Shown: positions 1 through 13,614, numbered from the stretch's first letter. The stretch is 64,000 bases of DNA from Vanessa cardui (GCF_905220365.1 NC_061131.1:15165318-15229317); one strand, 5' to 3'. Notes: generated by a model from the sequence alone, not told the origin. Numbers and translations are program-made.

Positions 1-3000
1 ATAATGAAGCTGTCAAAGATCAAAAAGGCAAACATTTTTAAAACTGAAAGCGACAAATAGACAAATCCATGATTACTGTTTAAATATAACCAATCACAGT
101 AAGATAAAATAAAGACTAGAAACGCTCTTTGGGTTATTCGCCTCCGAACCGAGACTGATTCATAAATGATATACACTTTCTGGGACGTCGCCCCAAGACT
201 TGAGGCTCGAGTCAAAGAGTTGTGATAAGCTTTGTGGAACTGGACTTTGCAGTTAAAAAATCATTATATATTTTAATATCCCTGAAATATTTTATATTAA
301 CTTTTGAAATTTTAATAAAAGTTAGTAAAGCTGTAAAGCGTACATGCGAAACATTAACACAAAGTGTGAATTAAGCCACGTAAGATTTGCTGAAAATCCC
401 AAAAATAAATTTATGTTTAAAATGAATTTGAACGGTGCTCGAGTGCCTCCCGACACCACTCACCGGCGCTTGAAACACAAAATTTTATCGAAATTACATT
501 AATTGAAGGTGTAATACTTGTGTTTATTTAAATATCCTCTGGTAGGGCATTCGAGCAAGTGTCTTACATAACATAATGCGATATTGGTTTGCTAGTAGTT
601 CAACCCATGTAAACAGTCTGAAACGTTTTGTTCAAATCACATATTCGACACGTGATCCCAAAGGACAGGAAGATCATATATATCTCTTTTCAAGCACAAT
701 AGATGTTTTTTTCTTTTTTTGTAAGTAAAGCTCTCTGAGTAGAATATGAATGAGCCAGTATTATTGTAAATTACATGATTAAAATTTGCTTATAAATAAG
801 GTTCTTTGTTTACGTGACACTTGTCGGCGCTTAAAACGCTTAACATACTTAACTGAACACATTGTTCATTTCATTTTTATGTACGGACAACATTTAGCTT
901 AGGAATTAAGCTTGGTACATATGTATATGCTTGTTTTCTAAACAATATAAGTTTTTTACAAGGAATGCGCATAATCGTAACAATAACAGATCGGCTTGTC
1001 ATTTTACAATAATGCATGTGAGAATTTCCACAAAGGAAGCTTTTAAATCTAAAATATATTTTTCAATAAAGTGTATTTTATGACGCCGTCACATTCATGA
1101 GCGGGGAATCTATCAAAGCTTGTTCGGTTCGACGATTGTTCGTTTGAATATTTAAGGATGTGTGTGTGTGCGTAGTTGAGGATTTCATATCCTTGTAGCA
1201 TTATGGGACTTATTGAGTTTTTATATTGTCAATTGTGTGCTATTGCCAAAAGGCCGGAAGGCTTGCCGTTAAAATTCTGTATACAGGTTGCTCGTAAAAA
1301 CTTTATTACGATTTTGTTTATGGCCGAACGTGCTATAACTTGCAGAAAAGATGAATTAGGATTCGGAAATGTGGTGTATAAAGATTTTTTAAAAGCGTGG
1401 AAAGAACAAGCTCTTTTATGTTTTTCATAAAGTTGTACTAAACCGTGTTATTAAAAATGTTACGTATGAGCGGTAATATCGTCTTCGCTGCCGACGTCAG
1501 GTATATCAAAAGAGAATTAAGAATGCCAAAACACAAACTTCATCCACATTGTATATCCAATTATCCAAGTATATTACTATTTGTTGTTAATCTTTAAAAT
1601 CATTGAAACAATTACAGCCCTATATTTTGAAACAAATTAGTAATAACCAAAGTAATATTTTAACTTACTGTGTATTCGCAAAACCTTATAATGAATATAA
1701 TTTCAGCGTGCCACGAGCCAAAGTACGGGAAACAATTTTTTATTCGTTTAACTTGTGTATCACTAACTCACGTGCAACAAACTGCAAATGCAATAAATAT
1801 GCAATCTTTTAACTGTGAATGTCGACACAATAAAGTTGATTATATTCGGTTTGAAGTCCTTTGTATCCTCTGCGTCATTCTCTGTTTGTACTCAGAGTCT
1901 CCGCTGTGCGCGATGTGAATTGTAAATGCAGCTACATCGTCCTTACGCGTACTTTAAAATATTTTTCAGTCATTATTTATGAAAATATGACTCGAAATTG
2001 ACACATTGAATCAGTAAACTCTAGATGTATAAAAGCTTTATATGTTATATTATTTATTTGCGCATTTGCTACGACGTCACTGTTTGAAAGCAGTTTTAGA
2101 CTTTTGTAATTTTACTGGTAAGAATCCATATTGCCATTCGTTATATTGGAAATTAATTGCAAATGAACTTTTTAAAAAGGTTACAATGAAGCCTCAATGC
2201 TCGCACACTTGAACACTAGCACCATTTAAGTAAAATTTATAATCGGAGAGTAGTTGTTAGTTTTAGTTCAAAGCTTTATCTTAGTCTATTATTATTATGT
2301 GTAAGTTTATTTGTTACGATGTTTCAGATCTCAGACATTGAAATAAAACGATTTTGCTTATTTTTTATTTAATACATTGCAGACACCGTACAGTACGCGA
2401 GCACATTTGTGATGTTAAGGATGAAGATTTGATATGCTACAAGACTGCTTTTACGGTTACAACTACAATAAAACGGTCTTAACATATTATGCATGACTTT
2501 TGAAAATATGGATATCAATTGGTTTTCTCACATTTTACAATACTTTTTTGTACAATTTGATCGTCAGTACCAGAAGGTTTTCAGATGCGTGGGCAGCCTT
2601 GATCAGGCTCTATACTTGAAGGCCATATCGGTTCACTAAACTTTTAAATTAAAGCTTAAAAATAATTTTTGAGAAATTTGATATTCTGATGGACAATTCC
2701 TCGGAAAATTCAATGCAGAAATTGCTGTAGCTTAAATAAGAGATACCTAAAGACCTAGGTAAAAGTCCACAAACTCACTTTTTCGCTTTTTATTTACGTG
2801 CGGTAAATGAGGTTTTCACTTGTTTGGTCTCTTTTAAAGTTGATCGCCGAAGCCGAAATTGGTCTGAAAGACATCACAATCACTAGCTTTTCTTGTGAAT
2901 TACTAACAAGTATTTTAGTAAGCCATACTTTACCAGTTATAATAAATGAGTCAGTCAGGGTTGCAAGTTCAAAGATCTCACGATTGGTGGCATTTTACCG

Positions 3001-3690
3001 CAACAATTTAAGGAGTGATTTCTTGCAGTACCAACCACATATTGGATACCAAATAATACCTGACGCTCAGAAAGTATTATCGCTGTATCTGTATTACCGA
3101 TTATAATGTATCAAAATGATAAAAGCGTGTTCTTTAGTTAATAACTGTAATTTATATAAATTTTAAAATACCCGAACAAATCCAACGACGGAGTTTTAAT
3201 AAAATATAGCTTTGAACGAACACTTTGTGGAATTCACTCGAAGAATAAAAATAAATTCGTTTGTCGCAAGTATTTAGACTTAGGAAGTTGTTGAAACTTC
3301 GTTGATTGTGTTCATTGTCTCGTTTCAAGAGACACTGATTGAGCTCAGCAAACTTCATACTATTTAGCTCCCAAGAAAATATTTGATTCACCGAAACTCA
3401 ATTATGTACAGCCCATACCGGCCTTTGTCGTCGCGGCGGCGCGATTAGGCAGCTCGCGTCTATAAATTGTAAATGATGTATTTGTTATGGACCAAGTAAT
3501 TAATTGGACATATATATATTTTATCTTATTATTATAATATTCTATTGTAACGAATTATATGTGCTACGGACTCACGAGGATCTATAAAGCGGCTGAGGAA
3601 AGAGTACACAATAGCATCAGAACGTCGTGCTGTCTGGCGTCTCAGTAAATAGAATGATAGCAATCAAAATGTCTAATGCATTCGTATTTG
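1..3690. other. AT-rich non-coding stretch
   Basis: I see no gene here. The longest open frame is 99 codons (2807-3106) and has no recognisable motif or codon bias. A short TG run lies near 1160. A TATA-like stretch near 3582 has no supporting exon. It is probably intergenic or intronic DNA. Confidence 0.5.
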
Positions 3691-3696
3691 GACCTT

Positions 3697-4020
3697 ACCT
3701 GATTCTTAGATCATTTGAATGAGAAACGCGCAAAGTGTACATGCATAATAATTCATTTGCAACAACGAGTACATCGACATGCCATAAATTACGAGTTCAT
3801 AAACGTGAATCGGGTTTGACGTGACGTGACGTAAATGCGACTCAAAATTCCGCCGAAACGGAAACACAAATAAAAGCCTCTCGAGCGCGGTTTTTATCGA
3901 GCTCGCCGCGTAATGCGAACATTCCGCTTTGGTTGATCCGTCACGTCGTTCCGCTCCCCGCCCGCTCGCCGTATCTCTTTTTGCATATTTAATGCATGTA
4001 TTGAATCTGCATTTATTCAT
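3697..4020 (-). promoter_or_regulatory. GC-rich block with bZIP and POU-like motifs and a minus-strand splice donor
   Basis: This block is markedly richer in CpG than its flanks. It holds three back-to-back TGACG units (3817-3831), which resemble ATF/CREB half sites, and an octamer-like TTTGCATA followed by TTTAATGCAT (3980-3997), which resembles POU or homeodomain sites. On the minus strand the block is followed by AATCAG|GTAAGG, with the exon side ending at 3699, a close match to a splice donor. The overlapping 104-codon minus frame (3706-4020) stops a few bases before the donor and looks non-coding. I infer an enhancer, or a promoter with a non-coding first exon. No motif here proves transcription. 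Confidence 0.25.
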
Positions 4021-4029
4021 ATTTCCATA

Positions 4030-6240
4030 GATAATTAACTGTCATTTCTACTCACACGTTCAACTGAAATATTGCAGTTCATTTGCAAACCTGTCAATTT
4101 TCACAGTTATTATTTTCTATGGTAATTTAAACTTTATTTAAAATAACTTTAAAATTTTTACTCAGAGCACAACATTCAATTTCGTTTCATTCAATTTGTT
4201 TAAATCTGTGCAGATAAGCAATCGTTTTTGGAAAATATTCAAAAATTGCTATTTTAAGGCGCTAATACAAGATGTATTGGCTGAAACAATATTTTCATTG
4301 CCACAGCGCGCACAAAAAACGGTTGCGTGCCGGCTATTTATTTGTTACATTGAATTATAATTAAATTAAAGAAAAATTCAACTGTTCATACTGAATTTAA
4401 AGCGATTAAAAAAATCGATAAATAATTTTTTTTCATGCCAGAGTATTTCATTAGCTTATTTTTGTCGAGCGTTACGTATTTATGCTTTCAATAAATTTTA
4501 TTATAATATATACTTTAAACAAATACCTTCATTTTTGATATTTCTTTCTTCATTATTGACTTCATTTTTCGTCTATAAATGAAAAGTTCAGAACGTAATT
4601 AGTCTGGAAATCGTATTACGGAACTGCATTATTTCGGTCCATTTCGTACAACACAACTCCGATTTCAACCGAGATCATACCTGACGTTTCGACTGACAGA
4701 CGTTTTGTTCTGGTCAAGAGCTGAGCGGTCCGTGTGCTCTTTTATATCGAATGCATGCGTCGATTCTAAGCCAATGTAGTTTTTGAATAAATTGCCGTTA
4801 TAATCTTATGATTACAAAATCCAATGACAGTAGTATATTAACATGTTTCATTGTGGTAAGGAGTTATCAGCACTGTACAACCTCGCACTGCTCTGAGGCC
4901 TATCGCCTGGCGGAGCTTGTTCGTATCAGTGTGTGACACTCGGCTACAGTTACAAAGCCTATTTGAATTGGAATCATAAAGCTAAGTTGAAAAAGATTCG
5001 GAGGAAAGGCAATTCGAGAAAATTATTTATCTCTTCTCTTCATCCGTGTGGAAAATTCGCCATTAATCGAATTTATGATGACGTCGTACACCCGTATATC
5101 ATTTCCTTGATTTTAAACTTCCTTTCTGCAAAAATTTAATTGTCTGCTTTAGTCATAAGATAAAAATATAGAGATCTAAAATAAATTAAGGGATAAAATC
5201 TCCTCACAAATTGATTTAAGTCACAAAAACCTTAGCGAGACAGATAATTTACCGATTCGATGAGCAAAAATAGTAAGCGTTTTAAATGACTTTGTGGAAA
5301 CGTTCTAACAGTAAGAAAAAAATATACATTCTGTTACTTAAAAGAAAATGGGTATGCTAGTATATTCCCTTTTAACTAATTACAGCATTAACATTTTTTA
5401 TGTAAAATTAATCCACATGTAAAATATTCGAAGCGAGGGTCAGCGCTGGTCAGGGTATGAATAATTTATGGTTATTACAATGACCCTTTTTGTAACTTGC
5501 AAAGTTGACATTCTTCGTTCCCTTTAGTCTAGATGTCACATAATTACTCTCAATGTGTCCATAATGAAGCAAGATAATTTGGAGCTAGACTTACGTATAT
5601 ATTGTACGGTTTTAAATTTTTGGAAGTGGTGGTGGTACAATTGCTACTTATTTAAGTTAGAATTATTAATATACATGATATTTATATCTATTTGGGTAGT
5701 AGATTGTGTTTTCAAGACATCACAAAATAAATGTTTTTTTACCTCAAAGTTTACTTTGATTGTAAAGAAAGGCAATATTTTAGGAAATCATGTTCAAATA
5801 TTCATTCATTTAATGTCACTTCCGTGGACTTAATACGGAACGCGGTGTGAGGTTACTGATAATATAAAAAATATGTTATATGCAGTTCATGAGTTCGAAA
5901 TGTGAATTTTTGCTCGCTTAATGCCACGCATGTGCACAATGTAGCCCGCGGTGCAGTGTGAATAATTTACTGCAGCTTTACTGCCGGTAGAAATAATTTT
6001 AACCAGACGTGATTAATACTACATAAACACTAGCGGGCACTCGGCCGCCGCTACGGACGGCGGGCGAATTAAATGTTAAATTATTTGACACACATTTTAT
6101 TTCGCTACAAGCGACTCTAACAAGAGACCGGAATTGAATTCTATGCGTCGCTGTGGGCCTTGGGCCGTTTGTGAGTTATGGTTCGGTACGCTCACTACTG
6201 CCTAACATTATATTATGTAACTACTCTACGGACGGTTATA
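4030..6240. other. AT-rich non-coding stretch
   Basis: No supported gene. Open frames are at most 92 codons and AT-rich. A small GC-rich patch lies at about 6030-6065. Confidence 0.45.
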
Positions 6241-6244
6241 TAAT

Positions 6245-6440
6245 ATTACTTTATTATAAGGTCCTGGGTTCACCCCGAGTCGGCCAACTAATAAGTTCTT
6301 GAATTTTAACCTAAAACCATTGACCCCGAGCCTCACCGGTCGTCCCGGATTAACCGTCCGTACATAATTTGAGTGAAAGAATAGAGGGCGCACTTGTGTT
6401 TACGCACACACACTTGTGCAGCATATGGGAGTAGTGTTTT
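6245..6440. repeat. Degraded interspersed repeat (SINE-like)
   Basis: The stretch includes GGTCCTGGGTTCACCCCGAG, which resembles a tRNA-type B box, and a later CACTTGTG...CACACTTGTGC segment of a kind I recall as frequent in butterfly genomes. No A box or target duplication could be found, so the class is uncertain. Confidence 0.3.
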
Positions 6441-6444
6441 CAGG

Positions 6445-8980
6445 TTGACTTAGTATAACCTTTAGTGGTAGTAATTTTAAAATTACTCAAGAAACAAAAT
6501 TAAGATCAAGTATATTCAATTATAGACAACTACATAATAAGATTATAAAACAAAGTATTGCCACATAAAGTTCTGAAATTCTACTCTTACTGATAAAAAC
6601 GTGATATGCCTAAACTTATATACTATGAACTTCTACGCGAACGAAGAAGAAGGTAAGATAAGGTAACAGAGGCTGCGTGCTTTTAATTTATAATTTAAAA
6701 AAAAAATAATGCAACACACATATACTTGTATATTTTTAAAATTGTTTTTATTTGTGTTGGGAGGGCACAGATTATTTCACCAATATCCCGTGCGAACACA
6801 AAATCATACCCGCGTTGAATGAGTTTATCAGTTTTTGTGGATAGCCTAGTCATTAGACACATTCCTAGAATAGCATACCTAGAAAAGCTTGAGTCGACCA
6901 AGATTTCCGGGGTGCTAAGGCCGCAATCTTGAAAAAGAAGTAAAATTTGTTCCTGGCAATTACTCGCCTATTCGATGAGATTCAAAAATTTTTACGAGAA
7001 CTTTTTTTTGACTTAATTGTAGAATTAAGTCTTAACCACTATTAGCGTATCATGCATCGTTGTGAGCTATCGATCGAAAAAGTCAAAGTTTTAGCAAACA
7101 AATTTTGTTTTAAATTTTATTTTTGGTCACAAATATGTACTGTATATACAAAAAGGCAAAAAAAATGCTTTTTATTTTCATTTTCATTTGAATTGACTGG
7201 ACTAGGAAGCGGGACGCGGGAAGCTGCGAGCAGCATTAGAGCAGTCGTACTCGCGCCCGATCGCTCACGAGAATACGATGACAAATGGAGCGACAAATGG
7301 AAAAACAAGTTATGAACTTTGTTTCCATCTGCTGCCGTAACTAATATCGCCGCTTCCTCACTCTGCGTTGTACCGTCTCATTGCGACTCGATATTCTTTT
7401 CTCGATGTCGTAAAAAACAAACTTGATGTCGAGTCGCTTCTTGTTGTTGTTTGAACGTCTTGTGTACATTTAAACGATAGAGCTGTCGACAGTGTCAGAT
7501 ATAAAGTGAGATGAAGACAGCGAACAGGAAATATTATGTTCTAGAGTTGTTGTTCCAATAATCGGATGTTATAATATTTTAAAGATGTTTGTTATAATAA
7601 AAGTTTCTTAAGAAATATTTCAGGTATAAAGTTCTCGTATTCCGTCAGCAATCGCCACCCAGAAATCGCTTATGGTTACTGTATGGAGATTGATTGCTTG
7701 GATTTCTCTTGATATTTCTTCATAGCTCATACTATTATAATCAATATGATACCCCAGGCTAAAACAATGAAAAACATAATTATGTTTATAATTCAACAAT
7801 TGTATAATAAAGCCACACAAAGATTAGGACCGTACAATCTAATATTGTTACAAAGGAACTTTATTCGGCATAATTATGTAAAACGGCCACATCTATATTT
7901 ACGTGGCGTGAGCAAACGCTGTAAAAAGCGAAGAGTTAAATACAGCGCACCTGCCTCGAGCGCGCCACCCCAGCTTGGCACTCTACGGACGACGAGCCAC
8001 GTTCACACACAGCTAATCGAATATAACTACTAAACTTATTATTATTACTAAATATAGATTTTTGGTATACTCTGTCTTACTTTGAAGTCGCATCACTTTC
8101 AAGTTACGCTATAAACATCGAAGACAAAATCCTCTGTTCGATCTATTTATAATATTGGAATTCAAGATTCGAATATTTTTAACATAGATGGGATAACATT
8201 ATTCTTTTCTAAAAACATTGTGACGATTATTAAGACTTAATAATACTAATTAAGAAAGAAAACATTTCCTTTTACATTCAGCAATATCAATAACTTATTT
8301 TGGGCAAAGTTAGGTAGGACCTATAAATAACCTATAACTCAATACGAGAGGGTAAAACAATTAAAATAAAAACATCTCCTTAAAATAATGATGGTATCGT
8401 TAAAACGAAGTGTCCCGAATATTATAATGTAAGTGTCACCAATAACTAATATAATTCGGATCACGGAGGTTTATCGTCGTCGCAATAAAAGTTGCCGTCG
8501 ACTCGCTGTCACGAGTGTCATAGTTATGAGCGTGACTGACACGTTTAATTAGTAAATGAATGTTATTGTACGAAATATTTAACTGAGACAGAGCGAGGTC
8601 ATTGTTCTCGGAGATAATCGAAACTGTGGCTCAATAGCGAGATGCTCCAAGTATTCTTGTCGCCGTCCCATGCGGGCATCATTTGTATATACTTATTTCA
8701 ATATGCAATGTTAGTGTGGTTACTTACTTCGATATCTAAAATTACTACGGGTTCTTAGTAGCACATATTGTACACGCCCTGGTTTAGGATAGCCCGTTTC
8801 TTTTCTGTGCTTAGTTATATACCACTAATCCCCATTTCTGAATCCATAACTTTCATAAACTTCTATGACTTAAAAATAAACGTATTGCTTAATGATGGCA
8901 TGTACTGAATGATTTATGATAGTACTATTTACATTGAAATTAATGTTTTTCTATTAAAATTATTTTTAATAGATTTTTTT
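6445..8980. other. Non-coding stretch with GC-rich patches
   Basis: No supported gene. GC-rich patches lie at about 7195-7310 and 7330-7500, where short frames are open on both strands, which is what local GC enrichment produces by chance. A possible mini-exon at 6625-6652 is discussed among the rejected items. Confidence 0.4.
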
Positions 8981-8984
8981 GCAG

Positions 8985-9126
8985 ATTAAAGATTGAAGCT
9001 ACTATGATTTCTTTTTTATCCTCCAATATACATAAAGTACTCCAAAAAAGGACATAAGTTATTTTTTTGCCTGAAACATGACAACCCACACTCTGAAACA
9101 CGAGCGAAGCCGAGGCCGACTACTAG
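8985..9126 (-). repeat. Short interspersed repeat ending in CTAG (Helitron/Lep1-like)
   Basis: The right end matches, in reverse orientation, the start of the copies at 11175 and 34599: ACTAGTAGTCG, then a CGCGG-TTCGCTCG-type GC-rich motif, then CAGGCAAAAAA. The boundary on the other side is indistinct. The family resembles short Helitron-like repeats known in Lepidoptera, but the class is inferred from the CTAG terminus only. Confidence 0.4.
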
Positions 9127-9129
9127 TTA

Positions 9130-9575
9130 ATTAAAAGCACACGTGGCTAAATTTCGTCCGACACAAGTTCACATCTGACGATGTTATCATCTACGCTTGC
9201 TTGACATTCGGCCATCCTCAACTCGGTGACTATGCGTCTCAATTCAAAATTGTCAAGTCTCATAATCATAATCGGTGCAAAGTTTCCGAACGAGCCAACT
9301 AAAAGTCAGTAATCTCGCACATTCAGCACTTATTAGAGCGGCGTGCGTTACAATCAGACTCGAGCTCGGAAGGGGCTTTGTTCTGCTGTTAATAATTTAC
9401 AGGAAGTCGTCGCTTGTGTGCGCCCGTCTCGTTTGCACGCAATTGTAATTGTGTGCTTGTTTTGTTGCAGGTGTGAGTGTTGAGCTCAACTAATAGAATA
9501 TTAATAATCAAACCAGAGGCGGTGAGGGCGGCGAGTGCTTATAGAGCTAGTCAAACACAGCTACGTTAATTGTAC
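9130..9575. other. Unannotated stretch
   Basis: There is a good acceptor-like site near 9470 (TTGTTTTGTTGCAG, + strand), but no convincing exon follows, because stop codons appear quickly. Otherwise nothing was recognised. Confidence 0.3.
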
Positions 9576-9578
9576 AGC

Positions 9579-9795
9579 ACTCGGTGGTAGGACTTGTGCG
9601 AGCCCGCCTGGGCATACCCAGCAGATATTCCAAAGAACAATATTTAGAACTGTTGTGTTCCGGTTTGAAGTGTAAGAGCCAATGCCACTACAGGTACAAG
9701 AGACAATACAGTATCTAAGAACGCTTACAGCGCCAATGTTTATGCAGCCTGGAGACTACATATCCACATAAAGCCCATTTACCCATCGTCCTTCT
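9579..9795 (+). repeat. 3'-end fragment of a lepidopteran LINE-type repeat
   Basis: The order of motifs matches a repeat that I recall as common in butterfly genomes and that also occurs at 55720-55900 and 63260-63570: CGGTGGTAGG...TTGTG, AGCCCG-CTGGG, CAGATATTC, GTTGTGTTCCGGTTTGAAG, and ACTACAGG. It carries no coding sequence and has many substitutions, so it is an old insertion. Confidence 0.6.
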
Positions 9796-9799
9796 TATA

Positions 9800-11170
9800 A
9801 TCATAGATAAGTATTTTTTATAAAAAACGATTTCTTTTAAGTATTATCTTGAGTCTAAGAATGTATCTTTGTATATTACATAAAACTAATTTTGTGATAC
9901 AAAAAGGGACTGTAAGGCTTGCGAAAGTGATGCTAAGCATTTACCTTCATTCAGCCGAAGAAAGATAATAATACATAAGTACATCTAAGTTTGATTAAGT
10001 AACAAAAAGGCAAACATCATTCATTTTAATATGACAGAAGCATTATGTAAAGCCACGCGTGAGTTTAACTGTGAAAGTGTAAAACATTACCATAAAGAGT
10101 TCAAAGCGCGAATGGACGCGTTTTACATGCACTCGGGTGATGTTGGTCCGACGTCGGCTCAGAGGCGCACCAGTATTTGTCTTTGAACAAATTTCCTAGT
10201 TGCTGCACTTTATTAGATTTTGTACATTACACATTATAATTGTATAGTATGTACGAGCTGCAGCATCGGCAAAATTCGTAAAATCAATCACATCCGAATT
10301 AAGTACGCTATCCCAAATTATCAATATTTATTTCTTATGTGAATATGATCTTTACACAAACGTAATAACTTGTAACATCATATGATCTAATATATTCGTC
10401 CATTTGACTCGTCGATTTACATACATGCACTTGCATTCTCGGGTTGAACTGACGCGAGCCGCAATAGGGAGCTATTTCTATTGGTTGTTTAAGTCGGCAG
10501 TAATCGGTTTCATTAAATTTTCCGATTCTACATCTAAGTTGTGTCGTACTATACTTTTGTCTACAACGAATACATTCGCTTTAAGAAGGATGAATAAACA
10601 TTATACGTTTACAGGAGCAAGGGTTTCGTACAATCACGCGCGTCACTTGTTTTCCCATTACGTCGACTGGTGGGAGTCATTTAGGTAATTACGACTTTTA
10701 TAAAATTTACGTAAAATTTTATCCATAAACAGTATCTTCCACTACTTGTTTCTTTGTATTCATATTACATTAATTTTTCATTTGACAATAATTTTTTAAA
10801 AACAATTGCTTTTTGCGATATATTTTTAAAAATACTTTTAAAAAGTGGAATCCTTTTTAATATAGTATCGGTAAGTATATTGTTGTCGCATCTTCTCTTG
10901 TAAACCACGCAAGACGCCTACATTGTCAATCGCCGCTAACCACGCAATCTAAGCAGTAGTGTTCCTTGTGTCTGTAATTACGCATTCGCCTAAACCAGAA
11001 CATCACGATATACAATTTGGTACAGGAGGTACAATAAATAACCTAACATACAAGCAAACAGTCAAAAAATTTCTTCAAAATAGTTTTTTGTTAATAAACA
11101 ACGACGTTCCCTGCCATTCGTGTTCGTATTATTAAGCTGTTCATTGTCAGTTTCCATTATAACTTTATTA
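9800..11170. other. AT-rich non-coding stretch
   Basis: No gene recognised. The longest frame is 94 codons (10404-10688), with no motif and no codon bias. Confidence 0.4.
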
Positions 11171-11174
11171 TAAA

Positions 11175-11335
11175 CTAGTAGTCGTCCGCGGTTTCGCTCG
11201 CGTTTCAGGGTGTCGGTTGCCATGTGTCAGGCAAAAAAGTAGTCCTGTCCTTTCTCGGAGTTCAAGTTTGCTTCATACAAAATTAATCAAATTTGGTTTA
11301 GCCGTTCCAGAGATGACAGGCAAAAATTATAAAAT
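11175..11335 (-). repeat. Short interspersed repeat ending in CTAG (Helitron/Lep1-like)
   Basis: The left end is CTAG followed by TAGTCG and a CGCGG-TTCGCTCGCG motif. The body contains GTTCAAGTTTGCTTCA and AGCCGTTCCAGAGAT. Read on the minus strand, the element would end in CTAG followed by T, as Helitrons do. The same family recurs at 8985-9126 and 34599-35007. Confidence 0.45.
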
Positions 11336-11339
11336 ATGT

Positions 11340-12058
11340 TATTTTGGTATATGTGCTGTCTCTACATACATATGCATTGAGTAAAAAAGAGCTATTTTAA
11401 TATAACAAATAGACACTGAAATTTTGTTAGGTATATGTATAAATGTAATCTGAATCAAGTTACATATTCTACTCAATACGAGTACACGAATAGTTTGCGG
11501 TGCCTTAGCCGCTGCTGATTGTGCCGAGCGGACAAACAACCCGCCGCGATTGTTGGCGACCGAAGCAATCGCTGAGTTTGAACGCTAAGCTGATTAAACA
11601 TGGCATCTTAAATTGGTAAATAAGATTTTCGGTAAATATTTATTCTTTCAAACCGAAACGAAGGAAAACTTGGAAATAAGTAAGTTTAAAAAACCGTAGT
11701 ATACTTTTTGTTAGACTTGACTTGTGTCGTTTATCGAGAAATATTAAATGTGTTCGGGTAATTTCGGACTGTTAAACAAAAGTGAAGATAATCGTCAAAA
11801 TATCCTCTCCTCTTTTAAATTTCTGTTGACTTTTAATATTTCTAGTACACATTACTTTCTAGAGAAACAGATAAATCTTAATAATTTCGCTCGTTATGAG
11901 TGCTCCCCACACTTTCTTCATTCAGCCTTATGCGACATTAATGTTTCCATCATCCAATTACAAAACACGAGAATGTTTGCAGACAGGAGGGTATTATGAC
12001 GTCACTTGGTATATCTTTCTCTTTCTTTTCTATTTGTCTGTGTTTTAACTATATTATT
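11340..12058. other. AT-rich non-coding stretch
   Basis: No supported gene. The frames of 83 codons or less show no coding character. Confidence 0.4.
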
Positions 12059-12059
12059 G

Positions 12060-12304
12060 CTAGCGGGCCGTCCCGGCTTCTATATATTATATGTTGTTGC
12101 GTTTTTTCGTGTTTAACAATTGTTGTTCTATTTCAACTTATTTACAGATAAACTATAATAAATTATATACTTAAACCTTCCTTATGAATCCTTCCATCTA
12201 TTAGTGAAAACCGCATGAAAATCCGTTTAGTAGTTTTGGAGTATATTACGAACATATAGACAGACAGACACGGCCCGGGGACTTTGCGGTATAATATTTA
12301 GTGA
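12060..12304 (-). mobile_element. Short non-autonomous Helitron
   Basis: On the minus strand this 245-bp unit starts with TC (preceded by A), passes through AAACGGATTTTCATGCGGTT and a GAAGCCGGGACGG motif, and ends in CTAG. The 5'-TC, 3'-CTAG and GC-rich subterminal motif are Helitron hallmarks. The central AACCGCAT...AAATCCGTT block is shared with the Helitron at 23622-23873. It has no coding capacity. The base after CTAG is C rather than the usual T, a small departure from the A|T insertion rule. Confidence 0.6.
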
Positions 12305-12305
12305 T

Positions 12306-13525
12306 TAAACAAGAATATTTTTTAATCTTTACAATTTTTATTTCGAACTGAAATCCCGCAATTAATCTTACTTTTATAATGAGGTAGTTAGTGACGCTCG
12401 CGAAAATTGTAAAAGTTCTTATTTACACGAGTACTTGAAATACATGTCTGCTGGTTACACGCGACTCTACGAAACTGCCTTTTTATGGTGTGTATGTATT
12501 TTCCTTCGTTATAGCAATCCTCTTAATGAAACAACTTCGTGCGTCACGGTGAGGCGGTTTATTGAGGCTAAGGTTTTATTTAAACTTACTTCTGTTGGTA
12601 ATATACATTTATTCAAATTTATATAAACAAAGTTGCAGTATTACTGTATGAGTGTGTATTATAAAATAACTGACTTTTTAAATTTAATACTGGTATTTGC
12701 AAATTACAAACAAAATTAATTAAACAAAATTATTATTTTTGTCTCACTTATTATTATTATAAACAATATAATATGCGTATACGAAAGTAGAGTCTATATT
12801 TCTAGGTTAATTCCAACTTAAATATCTTATTTCGGGGCAGGTCTAGTATAGTATAAAACAGCAGTGTATCTATGTTGTTCATCGCTGGTTAGCATTGTTT
12901 CACGACCGAACCCTAGTCGAGTACGGAACCCCAAGATGTAATTAACATATTCTGTAATCATCTGATTCACCCAACAGGGTTTTCAATATCATTTTGTATC
13001 TGCTTTATTACGTGTTCAGACATCCGGGAAATTAACTACTTCATTCCCTTGCGTTAATTTACAAAAACGGTAATTAACGAAACGAAAATACATCGTTAAA
13101 CATATTAAGCTTTATTTAATATCATCGCGAATTAATTGAAAACATAAACAGAAATAGTTATGCTCGGTCAGAATTTAATATGTAAAAAAAAATATTAAAA
13201 TTAAGGAAATAAAAAAACATGTAGTAACCATTCAACGTTTTCGTAAATATATATGCATAACATAAAGGCGCATGGTATAGTCAGGCCTGAATGTAAGTTC
13301 GTAAAAATATATTAAAAAAACTTTTATAGAAATTGTGACGTAGGTACACATTATTAGGTCTAGCAACGAGCACGAGCTAAATATTACAAATTTTACAAAA
13401 CGAATGACTTCTTAGCTGATAAAACGCTCTGGGAATTAAATAATTGCCCTCAGGTCGTTTAAATGTAATAATAATAGCTCTGTAGATAGAACTGCGGCAA
13501 AATAGAATCGACCCTTTTCACAGGT
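12306..13525. other. AT-rich non-coding stretch
   Basis: Nothing recognised. It is AT-rich with short frames only. Confidence 0.4.
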
Positions 13526-13529
13526 CTAA

Positions 13530-13610
13530 GGTGTTTCTTTCCGAATCGGTGGTAGCTAATAGTGACTATCAATAAGTAAGTATAATTCTTTGTTATTAAA
13601 CTTTATTAAA
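13530..13610 (+). repeat. Fragment of the 'CCGGTGGTAG' butterfly repeat
   Basis: It contains TTTCCGAATCGGTGGTAG followed by GACTATCAATAAGTAAGTAT, matching the better-preserved copies at 34694-34837 and 56771-56896. The left part of the family core is lost or diverged. Confidence 0.5.
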
Positions 13611-13614
13611 ATTA

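Noticed and set aside
3582..3645. TATAAAG with downstream CAGT, resembling an arthropod core promoter
   Set aside because: Spacing between TATA and the initiator-like sites is not convincing, and no exon follows.
6625..6652. ATG plus nine codons (MNFYANEEE) followed by GAAG|GTAAGA
   Set aside because: The donor match is good, but the context is AT-rich, the exon would be only 28 nt, and no upstream promoter or coding bias is visible. Chance is likely.
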